Source: Takakia lepidozioides (lineage: Eukaryota > Streptophyta > Takakiopsida > Takakiales > Takakiaceae). Taken from it: DNA of 64,000 bases. The stretch covers positions 54,980,221 through 55,044,220 of the forward strand of contig CM060731.1 of NCBI GenBank assembly GCA_030704615.1. The letters are read 5' to 3'. Numbering within the stretch: position 1 is the first letter of the stretch; each line of letters opens with the position of its first letter. Below are positions 31,028 to 42,393 of this stretch, in pieces. Made by a program: the position numbers and the translations under genes. The notes under the pieces were generated by a model that did no database searches, was not told where the DNA came from, and worked only from the letters and a program-made list of their open reading frames with translations.

Positions 31028-31800
31028 ATGGAAATCCTAGAGGAACCAGCCACTGTGAGTTTACAGGATGAAGTGGTGACTGGCTGGACAATCACAGCTG
31101 ATGAGCAGGTGAGGGAAGTGAATGTGGGAACTGAAGAGGAACCGAGGATGGTGAAGGTAGGAGCTGATATGGAGCCAGAATTCTTTGAAGAAGCTAAGAG
31201 TCTGTTCATCAAATACAGAGATGTATTTGCTTGGAGCTATGAGGATCTGAAAGGGATACCACCTGAGATCTGTCAACATAAAATTGAACTGGAACCAGGT
31301 TCAGTACCAATCAAACAAGCAAATACAGAATGAATCCAACTATGCACAGAAGGTTGAGAAGGGAAGAGATCAAGAAGTTGGCTGGATGAGGCTAAGCTTA
31401 TATACCCAAAAAAGAGTATACCAATTTGGTTGTCACCCATTGTGATAGTCCCAAGAAGAATGGTAAACTAAGAGTTTGTGTGAACTATAAGAAGTTGAAT
31501 GCTTGCACGAAGAAGGATCCATTCCCCTTGACATTCACAGAAGCAGTATCGGACACTGTGGCAGGCCATGAGATGTACTCATTCATGGATGGCTTCAGTG
31601 GTTATAATCAAGTGCAAGTGGTGTAGAAGAAAGACCAGGGAAAGCACAACTTTATTACAGACTGGGGTGCTTATGCATACAAAGTCATGCCCTTTGGACT
31701 TTGTAATGCACCAGCAACCTTTCAGAGAGTGATAAGTGAAATCTTTCATGAGTATCTGGATGATTCATGCAAGTGTTTTGGATGATTTCAGTTGTGTACA
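31028..31800 (+). pseudogene. Gypsy reverse transcriptase
   Basis: Shows IPPEICQHKIELEPGSVPIK, GKLRVCVNYKKLNACTKKDP, MYSFMDGFSGYNQVQV, MPFGLCNAPATFQRV and a YLDD motif at about 31755. Several stops and frameshifts. Confidence 0.82.
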
Positions 31801-32149
31801 GCTCTAAGAGTGAGCATTGCATAATTGGAGTATGTCTGGCCAGCTGCAGGATGAGAGGTCTGGGGGCCTAAATCCAGAGAAGTGTACTTTCTGTGTGAAC
31901 TCAGGGGTGCTTCTGGGACACATTGTGTGTAAAGGGGGACTTCTTGTGGATCCCAGGAAGACAGAGGCCATTAAAGCCTCTCCACCACCAGTGAATGTTA
32001 GAGTCTAAGGAGATTCCTTAGGCAAACCAGTTATTACAGAGATTTGTCAGACGGTTTTATGCACAGATAGCAGCACCATTGAGCAAACTTCTGAAAGAAA
32101 GAAGCAGATTTGCATAGACACCTGAATATCAACAGGACTTTTAAGGAAA

Positions 32150-32700
32150 ATTACATTGTCAGTAACAACTACACCTGTGCTGATTAATCCTCACTGGCAG
32201 GAAATATTCATGTTCACTGTGAGGTGATGCTTCTGGAGAAGCACTAGGTAGAGTGGTATGTTACGGTCTGTTAGTGTTAGCCAAAATGTTTACAGGAAGG
32301 ATAGATTCACATATGTACTATGCTAAGCCGATTGATGAACAATGCCAAAAAGAAATATAGCACAACGGAAAAAAGAGAAAAGGAAGCATTGGCAATGATA
32401 TAGCAGTGAAGAAATTCAGGCATACATGTTGGGCAGAAGTTTATGTTCTATGTGGATCACCAGGCTCTGATATACCGTGTAAACAAAACCTCTGATAAGC
32501 GGAAGAATAGAATCAAGATGGTTGATAATCTTGCACGAATTTGAGTTCGAGGTTGTTTTACAAGCCTGGGGAGGTGCATCTTGTGGCGGATCACTTGTCA
32601 CGTTTATCAACAGGAGAACCAGCCATGGGAGTAGATGATCAATTACCAGAGGCGCGTTATTTGCAGTGGAGGTGCACAGGAAAGTAGTGCCAGATGGAAT
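32150..32700 (+). pseudogene. Gypsy RNase H region
   Basis: Reads FYVDHQALIYRVNKTSDKRK and, in another frame, HLVADHLSRLS near 32580, typical of the RNase H end and linker. Heavily frameshifted. Confidence 0.7.
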
Positions 32701-32879
32701 GTTTGATTGCAGTGGCCAATCAGATACTACCTTGCTCATGGTCAGTGCCCACCAAGTTATGAAAGGAGCAGAGAAGAGAAAGAAATTGCTATCAAGGCTT
32801 TACCTTACACTATGGTAGGGAGCCAGAATGTATAAGCTAGGACCAGATGGAGTGCTGAAGCGATGCTTATACCACCATT

Positions 32880-33700
32880 GAAGTTAATAAGTTTTTGGGA
32901 GGAAGTCATAAAGGAGTGGCAGGAGGTCATTTGGAGAAGAGACTACCAGTAGGAAGATACTACATGCAGGTTACTGGTGGCCTACTTGTTCAAAGATGTA
33001 CACAAGTATTGTAAGAGTTGTGATGAATGTCAGAGGCTAGGACCTTTGCAGAGATCTGGGAAGATGGCTTTGCATCCTACAATGCCTACGGAACCATTTC
33101 AGAAATGGAGGACTAGATTTGTTGGACCAATTAACCCACCAGCCAAGAATACACAGAACAGGTACATAATTACAGCCACTGATTATACTACGAAGTGGGT
33201 GGAAGCTAAAAGCTTTGGGGACAACACAGCCAAGTCCACAACAAGGTTCCTGTATGAGAACATACTTACACGATTTGGCTGTCCCTCGGAATTATTAGTG
33301 ATCAGGGTTAGTCACTTCATTAATGAGACCATTGAATTATTGAATTTAAAGAGTTCATGATGTGCATAGGAAGAGTAACAACATATTACCCACAGGGTTA
33401 ATGGGCAGGCAGAGGCTACCAACAAAATACTATGTACTCTCTTGGCTAAGATAGTCAATGCAAACAGACGGATGGGAGGATACAAAGCTGATGACAGCTT
33501 TGTGGTCATACAGGACTTCATATAAAGTCACCACTAAGTATTACACCATTCCCAATTAGTTTATGGTATGGAAGCTTTACTTCCAGTGGAATCCTGTTAC
33601 CTACCAGAGAACGGAATGGGAAAGAGAATGGAATTGCAAGATTCAATTAAAGTCAGGAAACATGAATTATACCATGTGAAGAAAGAAGTACGTGCTGAGG
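32880..33700 (+). pseudogene. Gypsy integrase
   Basis: The zinc-binding end CKSCDECQRLGPLQRSGKM is followed by the catalytic core TATDYTTKWVEAKSFGDNTA and the segment that normally reads ISDRG-HF, here changed to VIRVSHF. The frame is lost after 33360. Confidence 0.8.
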
Positions 33701-34159
33701 CAGCGATAATATGACCAGAATTCAGCTGAAGAGAAAGGAACAGTTTGTGAAGCAAGAAAGATAAAGACTTTTAAGACGGGAGATGGTTCTCTGGTTGCAG
33801 AAGAAGGGAAAAGATTAAAGCTTCTAAGCTTAAATCACCATGGAAAGCGACATTATGTCATACAGAAGATGTATGATAAACAACACCGCCATGTTACAAA
33901 CCATTAACAAGAGATGCTGGGAAAGAGTCAATGCAATAGTTGACAGGGGTACAGTGGTATCCATGAACAAACCATTGCAGCATGATTTGCATGTTGAAAC
34001 GCAAAAAGCAGTCACGGGCTGCGCCAGTGATACCAACATAGTATGGAGCACTTGTTTGCTAGGATGAGCATATATGACCAGGGCGGGCAAGTAAAGTACA
34101 AGAGACACAGCCTATCACAACCTATCACAGCCCAGCACGGCGCAACACAGCCTATACAG

Positions 34160-34482
34160 TGTTTTAGAGGACTGTAGGGGAATTAGACACTTATACGGGA
34201 TCTGTAGGGTACCTTAATTTTGCACAGACTGAGACAAACAGGAAACTTAGGGGTGACAGCAGCGCACTGTAGAGGGGGGTACATAGCCACACAGCCGACA
34301 CAGCAGTCACAGCCCACACAGCCGTCACAGCCCACACAGCCAACACAACCCGCCACAGTCGTCACAGCCCACACAGCCGTCACAGCCCACACAGCCACAC
34401 AAGCCGTCACAGTCGTCACAGCCCACCACAGCTCACACACAGCCGTCACAGCCCACACAGCCCGTCACAGTCGTCCAGCCCC
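34160..34482 (+). repeat. Gypsy copy A 3' LTR, truncated
   Basis: Starts TGTTTTAGAGGACTG and carries the CACAGCC minisatellite (about 34282-34478). It lacks the last ~600 bp present in the 5' LTR. Confidence 0.8.
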
Positions 34483-34655
34483 AACGGGGGCTGCTATTCA
34501 TGAGCCATGAGCCATGAGCGGCATGAGCCATGAGCAGAGTCGTAAGTGTGGAAAAAAAAACTGAGCAGAATATTTTCCGGAATTGGGAAATGAGTGTCGG
34601 GGAATAGGGTTAGGGTGCCACGGTCATAGGGGGAGAAGGACCTCCCGATGAAGGA
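34483..34655 (+). mobile_element. CATGAGC-repeat fragment before the gap
   Basis: Repeated CATGAGC words at 34489-34535 resemble the left edge of the transposon at 21505, so this may be the end of a second copy. It runs into the assembly gap. Confidence 0.4.
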
Positions 34656-35155
34656 NNNNNNNNNNNNNNNNNNNNNNNNNNNNNNNNNNNNNNNNNNNNN
34701 NNNNNNNNNNNNNNNNNNNNNNNNNNNNNNNNNNNNNNNNNNNNNNNNNNNNNNNNNNNNNNNNNNNNNNNNNNNNNNNNNNNNNNNNNNNNNNNNNNNN
34801 NNNNNNNNNNNNNNNNNNNNNNNNNNNNNNNNNNNNNNNNNNNNNNNNNNNNNNNNNNNNNNNNNNNNNNNNNNNNNNNNNNNNNNNNNNNNNNNNNNNN
34901 NNNNNNNNNNNNNNNNNNNNNNNNNNNNNNNNNNNNNNNNNNNNNNNNNNNNNNNNNNNNNNNNNNNNNNNNNNNNNNNNNNNNNNNNNNNNNNNNNNNN
35001 NNNNNNNNNNNNNNNNNNNNNNNNNNNNNNNNNNNNNNNNNNNNNNNNNNNNNNNNNNNNNNNNNNNNNNNNNNNNNNNNNNNNNNNNNNNNNNNNNNNN
35101 NNNNNNNNNNNNNNNNNNNNNNNNNNNNNNNNNNNNNNNNNNNNNNNNNNNNNNN
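34656..35155. other. Assembly gap (500 N)
   Basis: A run of exactly 500 N. The true distance between the flanking gypsy copies is unknown, and reading frames across it are meaningless. Confidence 1.
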
Positions 35156-35470
35156 CATGACTTCATCCATTTTCAACATAGTTACTGTGTTCATAAAGAT
35201 CATCTTTCTGTATCTGTATCTTAACTCCTCTTATTAATCCCAATGGCTGTACACTTCTTTGATCTGCCATTGTTACTGTAAATGGGGCTGGTTTCATGTT
35301 ACTTAACCAAGCTTCTTTCTTAATTGGTCTGTCATGATATTTACTCCAGAACCTCCATCTATCAGTACATCAGTTAGTTCTGTTCTGTGCTTCCAATTCT
35401 CAATTGGATTACTGGCATAGAATCATCAAAGTCCATGACTGTTTCTCGCCCTTCCGGCTTCACATTATAA
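35156..35470 (-). pseudogene. Gypsy B protease, partial
   Basis: The minus strand covers the same protease region as 30344-30703 (KPEGRETVMDFDDSMPVIQ and MADQRSVQPLGL equivalents) up to MIFMNTVTMLKMDEVM at the gap. Small deletions break the frame. Confidence 0.7.
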
Positions 35471-35895
35471 CTGGTCACCTTGCTGTTCAGGTCTGTTTTT
35501 CCTGTCCTCCTGGGCAATTCGATCGATTGCCTTGTGATACAGCCTGTGCCTACAATAAGGTGCCATAGCTAATAGCTGTCCAATGGTAATTTCTGCTTTG
35601 GTCTGGCATATTACTTCATCTCCAAAGTCTCTTCATACTTTTCATGTCCGCATCTTCTTTTTTCCTTTCCTCCTCCCTTCTTCTTCTTCTTCATCCGAAT
35701 CAGAGGAATCTGCCACAGGAATATCCGTACTCTTTGCATTTCCCTTTAAGTATCTGCCACTTCCTTGTGCAGTTCCTTCTCATCTTTCCAAGTCTCTTCA
35801 TCTTCAGGCATATCATTGCCACTTCCAGTCTCATCTTCTTCCTCTTCTACTGGAGGTATTAGTTTGGCTTTACTTCTTGTTACTACTCATTGTAC

Positions 35896-36459
35896 TTACT
35901 TCTGTACAACACATGGCCTAACCATGTGAGCTGCCACCACTGGGCCCTCATTCACAGGAGCTCTCATCTCATTCTGGTGTCTTATCCAGAATGAACAGGC
36001 TGCCTTGCGATGTCCTGGCTGATTACGATAGTAACATAGCTCTTCACCATTGGGTCCTCGCCCTTGGTCTGGTCTTGGATTATTTCTATAATCCTGATTC
36101 CCGGGCTGGTAATTCCCCCTTGGATTACCCTGATAGTTGCCTCTGGAATTTCCTTGGTAATTCCTCTTGAAATTACCTCTCCCTTCCATGCCATTGTTAT
36201 AACCACCAGACCTACCATAGTGGTCCTGATCATTGTTTCTTCTTGGCTGGGGCTGCACCTGATGCACCCTTACTTGCCTAGGTTCTCTTGCAGCTGTCCT
36301 TCTGTTGTAGTAACAATTCTCAGTAGAATGGTTATCCATTTTACAGATAGTACAGTGTTTCTCCTCTTCATGTGTGTCATTTTGTGGTGGTATGGCCTTC
36401 ATTTTGGCACTTTGCACACCATACACCCTTCCTCCAATGTGTTGCAGCCTCTGTGGCAT
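35896..36459 (-). pseudogene. Gypsy B Gag zinc-knuckle region
   Basis: Reads KHCTICKMDNHSTENC (intact CCHC), a Gly/Asn/Arg-rich linker (GGYNNGMEGRGNFKRNYQGN), then CYYRNQPGHRKAAC, where the second Cys of the last knuckle has become Arg. Ends near APVNEGPVVAAHMVRPCVV. Confidence 0.8.
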
Positions 36460-36599
36460 ACTTTTTCAAGATTTCTTCCAATCTTTTTTCATAGTTATCC
36501 CTCTTCAACTTCTCCTTTCTCTTACTCTTCCTTTTTAGTTCTTGCTCTTCTTCTTCATCTGCTCCTCCTCAGAGTCCTCATCATCCCTTTCTCTCTCCT

Positions 36600-37925
36600 G
36601 AGCATTCCCAATTGCTCAATTCTGTTTGCAGTTTCAAATGCCTCCTCCACTGTATTATGGGGTAACATATCCACTTTCTTTTGCAACTCTGGTCTTAGTT
36701 CTACTCACAAACCAAGTCTTCTGTAAACCGGGTGCTGGTACTGCAGCCACTTTTTCATCATCAATTCCATCTTTTCCATATTACTCCTCCAACAGTTTCA
36801 TGCTTCTTTTGCTTTAACTGTTGTAAACTTCCATACACTTCATCCTCAATTTTACTTGTCTTGAACCTATTTCGGAATGTTGTATTCAAGCCATTCCAGG
36901 TTAGGAAATGATTATCAAGGAATCTTGCATACCATTCACTTGCTTTCTTTATAAGTGAACAAGGAAACAATCTCATCTTGGCATCATCGCCATTCTCATT
37001 GTTCACTATACACATGTGCTCAATTGGCTAATGTGTACATCGGGATCCCCTTTTCCTGAATATATTGGAAAAGGTGGTTTTGCCCGTGTTGGTGTAACGC
37101 CATCTGTGGCCCTACCTTCTGCCCACTGACAGGTGCTGGCACCCTTGCTGGTGCTGGTCCTTCTGAACCTGTTGTTTTGTGGTGGATCTTCCACCAAGTG
37201 GTGGCCCTTGAGCACTCCCTGCTTCCGGCCCCGCGATATTCACAGTATTCCCAGCTTCAGTTGCACTACTTCCCACACTCCCTGTCCCCCCAGAGCAAGA
37301 TCCAAGCAGCCCGCCTGATCCCCCTGAGCCGACACCTTCGTTGCTCTGTGATCCAAGTGCTCCACTTGATCCAGGTCCAACGGGTTGGGATGTCCTGGTT
37401 GTAGTCTCAACCTCAGCTGTTGGGTCTACTTCTTCATATTCTTCCTCTTCAATTTCTTCTCTCTGTTTTCATCCTCCAAGTTCTGCCCTTGGGTTTCTTC
37501 TTCACTCATGTAACTCAACTGCAATGTGTTGGAGAGTCTGAACTCTCCGTCGGCTCTGCCACATCCTCTCCTCCTCCTTCACCTTCCGCTCAGAAATTGG
37601 AGTTCCTGCTTTCGGTGTTCCATGCCAACTCTTATCAAAGATTTCTGTCAAATCTTTTATCCAGGGATGTACCTCAGATCTTTCACCTCGTGATTGATCT
37701 TCTTCCCATACCAATTCCCTTAATCTTTCTCGCAAAGAAACAGAAGGAGTGTCATCCAACTCTAGTTCTTCTGGTATGGGTGATGTACTCTTTGATCTTA
37801 ATGGCGTGAGAGGTCCAGATGATTCCCCTATGTCTATTCCTCTCTCCAAAGATATGGATAATTAGCTTTCAGATAGCTTTCTCTTTTGCTGAATATCTCT
37901 GGCGTCTAGCTTCTCTTTCATCACT
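36600..37925 (-). pseudogene. Gypsy B Gag
   Basis: Same domains as copy A: acidic N-terminus at 37849-37502, Gly/Ser/Pro linker, then KMRLFPCSLIKKASEWYARF at about 36960. Several frameshifts. Confidence 0.8.
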
Positions 37926-37950
37926 CATGTCCCATGTCTTTCATTTCTTT

Positions 37951-38530
37951 TTAATGTGGCAATAACCAAAACTCTCTTCTATAATATCTCTCGTATATGC
38001 CTGGGTTTCTTTCAAGCTTCAATGCACCCTTGGCTATACTTGAAGTCTCCGTTACCATATAACCATATGGCAAACAAGTCTGGAAAGCTGTTCTTGGTGT
38101 GAGTTTGATCCACAAAATATCCTTTGGAATCCAATTCTTTACCAGTACAAGCTCTTCATGCATATGAGTATAAAACATTCACTTTCTTTCTCCCAGCCTT
38201 CAAACTCTACTCGCTTAATGGATAGCAATGCTATCACATATACCAATGTTGGTAACCAACGTGCTCTTCCTCTACAGGGCACCTGATAAATCTTTATCAC
38301 TCCTTTCTCCAGACCCCACTCTGGTCAGCATCATGCACTCTCTTAAGAATGTTTCTTTACAACCGTCGGCAATTCCAAAAACCTCTGGAAGAATCGTTGG
38401 ACAATCTTTCCTTCTCAGTTTCACAAGGAATTTGATTCACATCAAATTCTTTAATTCTCCATCCACCATGATCCCACCAGATGCCTGTCACATCTGGTTG
38501 TTTTCATGACCCAGATCCCTAGTATGGTCG
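37951..38530 (-). pseudogene. Gypsy B leader ORF
   Basis: Counterpart of 28080-28651. The C-terminal half is open here (NWIPKDILWIKLTPRTAFQT to REFWLLPH, stop), which shows the original frame. The N-terminal half is frameshifted. Confidence 0.6.
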
Positions 38531-38535
38531 CCAAA

Positions 38536-39470
38536 TGTCGCGCGGCTTTTACTCACCCATCCCTTCGCTATCCGAGGCGGAAACTCCAAGATAGAAGAGT
38601 TGGAAATCTCTAAGTACTCAGCCGCTCAGAACAATCAGTCATGACCTACAGCTAGTGTATCATGGGGGTGTTTCCTATTTGTTTCCCTTTCCGCATTCAT
38701 GTTAGCTACCTTACCATTGATAATTAAGTATCAGTTTGCTTCATCAATTTATCGGATTCCTTCAACTCATCCATTCATTCCACAGCTTCACTCAGATCTC
38801 TCTACACAGTGTGATTGTATCGTATAAGTATCAGATTATGATTTATCAGGTATCAGGCCGAAGCCATTGTGTCTCTAATCTCCTCTACAATATCACTACA
38901 GCTTTGCATATAACAAGCATCTACTAATCATCTCTCCTCCTTCACCGTGCTCTCTATGCTTGCTTCCGTTCTTGCTCTCCGCCCGATCCCCCTCTCATCC
39001 ATGACCAGAAGTCCTCCCCCTGGAGTGCTTCCAAGAATAATCCCCCTTCTCAGTCCTTGCTTCTCCCTTTATCTTCCTACCCGTGGCTCTAACCGTTTCC
39101 CTCACTAACCGTCGTCCGTGAACTAACATGTTCCATTTGCAGGTGTTGTTCCCCACAGTCATTCCCTGTCCTGCTCTCCGTTCCCTATGGTCGTGACAGC
39201 TGTGTCAAGCTGTGACTGGCTGTGTGAAACTGTGACGGGCTGTGACTGGCTGTGCGACTGTGTTTGGCTGTGTCGACTGCAACGGGCTTTGTTGGCTGTG
39301 TCGGCTGTGACGACTGTGATGGGCTGTGTTGGTTGTGACGGACTGTGTAACCCCCCTCTACAGTACGCTGCTGTCACCCCTAAGGTTCATGTTGGTCTCA
39401 GTTTGTGCAAAAATTAAGGGTACCCTACAGATCCCGTATAAGTGTCTAAGTCCCAGACAGTCCTCTAACA
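38536..39470 (-). repeat. Gypsy B 5' LTR, 935 bp
   Basis: On the plus strand it runs from TGTCGCGCGG to CCTCTAACA. Almost the same length as the LTR at 27135. The minisatellite lies at about 39190-39345. Confidence 0.88.
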
Positions 39471-39473
39471 AAC

Positions 39474-40889
39474 AGCTGCTTTGCAGTTGGCCAATGAACA
39501 TTTGATTGAAGCAGGCCTCGCGTAGGACCAGTTGCACGAAGCACGTAAGCAACAGCTATACCAAATGCAGGTGAAGCATGAGAACAAGTTGCAAGAAGTG
39601 AATGCACTACATACAGAGTTGTAGACAGTGCATGACAGGATGGCCATACAATTTGCTACACTCACAACTACGCTTGAGCAAATTACATTAGAAGTTAACA
39701 ACCAAGCGGAAAGATGTATGAAGGCACAGACTGATAATCTCGAGCAGGCGAAACTCATTAGTGATATGAAGAATACAATCTGTCGCAACGAGAATACTTT
39801 CAAGCAATACAGGCAGGTTGAAGCTGACCAAGAGAGGTACATCCTGGAGTTGCAACAAACGCTCATGGTAAATAGAAATGAACTCTCTGTGGCTAACAAG
39901 GCTTGGAAGGAAGCCAATAATCTGGCTGCTGCGAGTTTGGTTGAACCTCATGCGAAGCGCATGGAGGCTTTACAACAGCAGATAGATGTGTACAGGCTCA
40001 CAGAGGAGCAGGCTCACAGAGGAGCAGGCTCACAGAGGAGCAGACTCTCAGGGTGCCACAACCAACTTGGTGGATAATCACCTTCTGCAGGTCTGGTTAG
40101 CACAAGGACCGGTGGAAGGCAAAGCACCACGGAAGCTCACCCAAGGCGAGATGAATGAGTTCAAGCTGCAGGTGCAGAACATTGCCACAACTACTATAGA
40201 TAATGTCTATAGTAGGGGATCATTGGGTCTTACCTTCAGTGCCACCTCATATGTACCTCTATGATGCAAAGGTGATGATGCAAAAGGACTCCCAACTTCG
40301 TTCATGGTTTCATTCGGCTTGGAACAATTTGACAACACAGAAATTTGGCACTGAAGATATTTTCTTTAAGGGCCAAGAGGCATGGAAATACTTGCACTGT
40401 TCAAAAGTCATTGGCACACCACTCACCTATACGGACAAGGAGTTCAGGGTATTCACAAATTTTGCCATTAAGACCTTACAGCAAGTTATACGGTTTAAAC
40501 TTCCAGACATGGTGGGAACACATTTGTATGCCCGAACGGATTCCAGTTAGAGTTCGACCATTAAAACACCTCAGGGGGGCGAGGATTCTGATACAACTGT
40601 TTCTTCAGCGGACTCTTTTGACATGGAAGAGGACTATGCAATTCAGATGGTAGAGAAGAAACGACAGGGATCTCCTATGCCTGAGAGGTTACCTCCATAT
40701 CAGCCAAAAGAGGGACTGACATATCCAGGTAGTATTCAATCATCTCCATCAACCAGTGACAGGACTCGAGCTCGCACAAGGAGTCCTTCACGAGACTCTC
40801 AACGTCAGAAGGGTGCTTGCTAACAAAGGTTTCCCAATCCCAAACAGTAAACCGTGAGGACACGGCTTTTTGAGAAGGGGAGGGGTAAA
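39474..40889 (+). pseudogene. Pol-less LTR element, unknown protein, copy 1
   Basis: The N-terminal part is a long probable coiled coil (HEARKQQLYQMQVKHENKLQ; LTTTLEQITLEVNNQAERC; ending about 40000), with two in-frame TAGs at about 39520 and 39622. After a linker with LTQGEMNEFKLQVQNIATTT the sequence jumps, by a deletion relative to copy 2, to GDHWVLPSVPPHMYLYDAKV, SQLRSWFHSAWNNLTTQKFG and LTYTDKEFRVFTNFAIKTLQ. It ends in a Ser/Pro/Arg-rich tail and a purine tract (gagaaggggaggggtaaa) before the LTR. No RT, protease or integrase motif. Confidence 0.6.
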
Positions 40890-41298
40890 TGTTAGAGGGC
40901 TGCATAGGACTTAGACGCTTTTACGGGATCTGTGGGGTACCCTTAATTTTTACACAAACTGAGACCAACAGGATCCTTAGGGGTGACAGCAACAGGCTTT
41001 AGGGGGGAAGATACACAGCCCGACACAGTCCATCACAGCCAACACAGCCATCACAGCTTCGCACAACCAACAGAGCCTGTCACAGTCCAACACAGCCCGT
41101 CACAGCCTGTCACAGTCCGACACAGCCATCACAGCTTCGCACAGCCAACACAGCCCGTCATAGTCCGACACAGCCATCACAACTTCGCACAGCCAGTCAC
41201 AGCCTGACACAGCCGCCACAGCTTCGCACAGCCCTACACAGCCCGACACACCCAGTCACAGCCCGCCACAGCCTGATACAACCAGTCATAGCTCGGCA
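40890..41298 (+). repeat. LTR of copy 1, truncated
   Basis: Starts TGTTAGAGGGCTGC as at 27135. It breaks off inside a long CACAGCC minisatellite (about 41014-41290) where it meets the opposite LTR. Confidence 0.8.
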
Positions 41299-42355
41299 TG
41301 TCGCGCGGCTTTTACTCACCCATCCCTTCGCTATCCGAGGCGGAAACTCCAAGATAGAAGAGTTGGAAATCTCTAAGTACTCAGCCCGCTCAGAACAATC
41401 AGTCATGACCTACAGCTAGTGTATCATGGGGGTGTTTCCTATTTGTTTTCCTTCCCGCATTCATGTTAGCTAGTTACCTTACTGCTGGTAATTAAGTATC
41501 AGTTTGCTTCATCAATTTATCGGATTCCATCAACTCATCCATTCATTCCACAGCTTCACTCAGATCTCTCTACACAGTGTGAGTATGAAGTGTGTATCAG
41601 ATTAATATCTATCAAGTATCAGGCTGAAGCCATGGAGTCTCTAATCTGCTCTACATTACAATTATACTGCCTGCATTCATTAAGCATCAACAGCTCCTCC
41701 TCCTACTCCGTGTTCTCCATCTTTCTGCTCAGAGATACGCTCTCTCCTCCTTTCCCCTAGTGATGTCCGAAGTCTTCTCCCAAGAAGTGCTTCCAAGAAT
41801 GATCCCCCTTTCAGTCCTTGCTTCTTGCTTTATCTTCCTACCCGTTGTTCTAACCGTTTCCCTTACTAACCGTCGTCCGTGAACTAACATGTTCCATTCG
41901 CAGGTGTTGTTCCCCACAGTCGTTCCCTGTCCGGCTATCCGTTCCCTATGGTCGTGACAGCTGTGTCAAGCTGTGACTGGCTGTGTGAAACTGTGACCGG
42001 CTGTGACCGGCTGTGTCGGGCTGTGACTGGCTGTGCGACTGTGTTTGGCTGTGTCGGGCTGTGACGGGCTGTGTTGGTTGTGATGGGCTGTGTCGGGCTG
42101 TGACGAGCTGTGTTGACTGTGTCTGGCTGTGTCGGCTGTGTTGGCTGTGTTGGCTGTGACGGGCTGTGTCGGGCTGTGACGAGCTGTGTTGACTGTGATG
42201 GGCTATGTTGGCTGTGACGGGCTGTGTCACCCCCCCCCCCCCCTAAAGTGCGTTGCTGTCACCCCTAAGGTTCCTGTTGGTCTCAGTCTGTGCAAAAATT
42301 AAGGGTACCCCACAGATCCCGTATAAGTGTCTAAGTCCCAGACAGTCCTCTAACA
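41299..42355 (-). repeat. LTR of copy 2, complete, 1057 bp
   Basis: Minus-strand LTR of the gypsy family. About 120 bp longer than the other full LTRs, mainly because of a longer minisatellite (about 41950-42230). Confidence 0.85.
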
Positions 42356-42393
42356 TTACCCCTTCCCCTCTCAAAAAGCCGTGTCCTCACGGT

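Larger units (their letters stand above)
27135..34482 (+). mobile_element. Ty3/gypsy retrotransposon copy A, degenerate
   Basis: Order: 5' LTR, PBS, leader ORF, gag, protease, RT, RNase H, integrase, truncated 3' LTR from 34160. This order (RT before integrase) defines gypsy. Stops and frameshifts are spread throughout pol. The 3' LTR breaks off at about 34482 where CATGAGC-repeat DNA starts. Confidence 0.85.
35156..39470 (-). mobile_element. Ty3/gypsy retrotransposon copy B, 5' half
   Basis: Minus strand: LTR 39470-38536, PBS, leader ORF 38530-37951, gag 37925-35900, protease from about 35470 into the gap. It points toward copy A, so the two face each other across the gap. Frameshifts in gag. 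Confidence 0.85.

Noticed and set aside
34608-34616. Telomere-like gggttagggt
   Set aside because: Only one and a half units; chance match.
34610-35203. Apparent reading frames across the N run
   Set aside because: They consist almost entirely of unknown bases.
39159-42230. Reading frames in the CACAGCC tracts (for example Thr/Ala/His-rich frames)
   Set aside because: Low-complexity translation of an LTR minisatellite.
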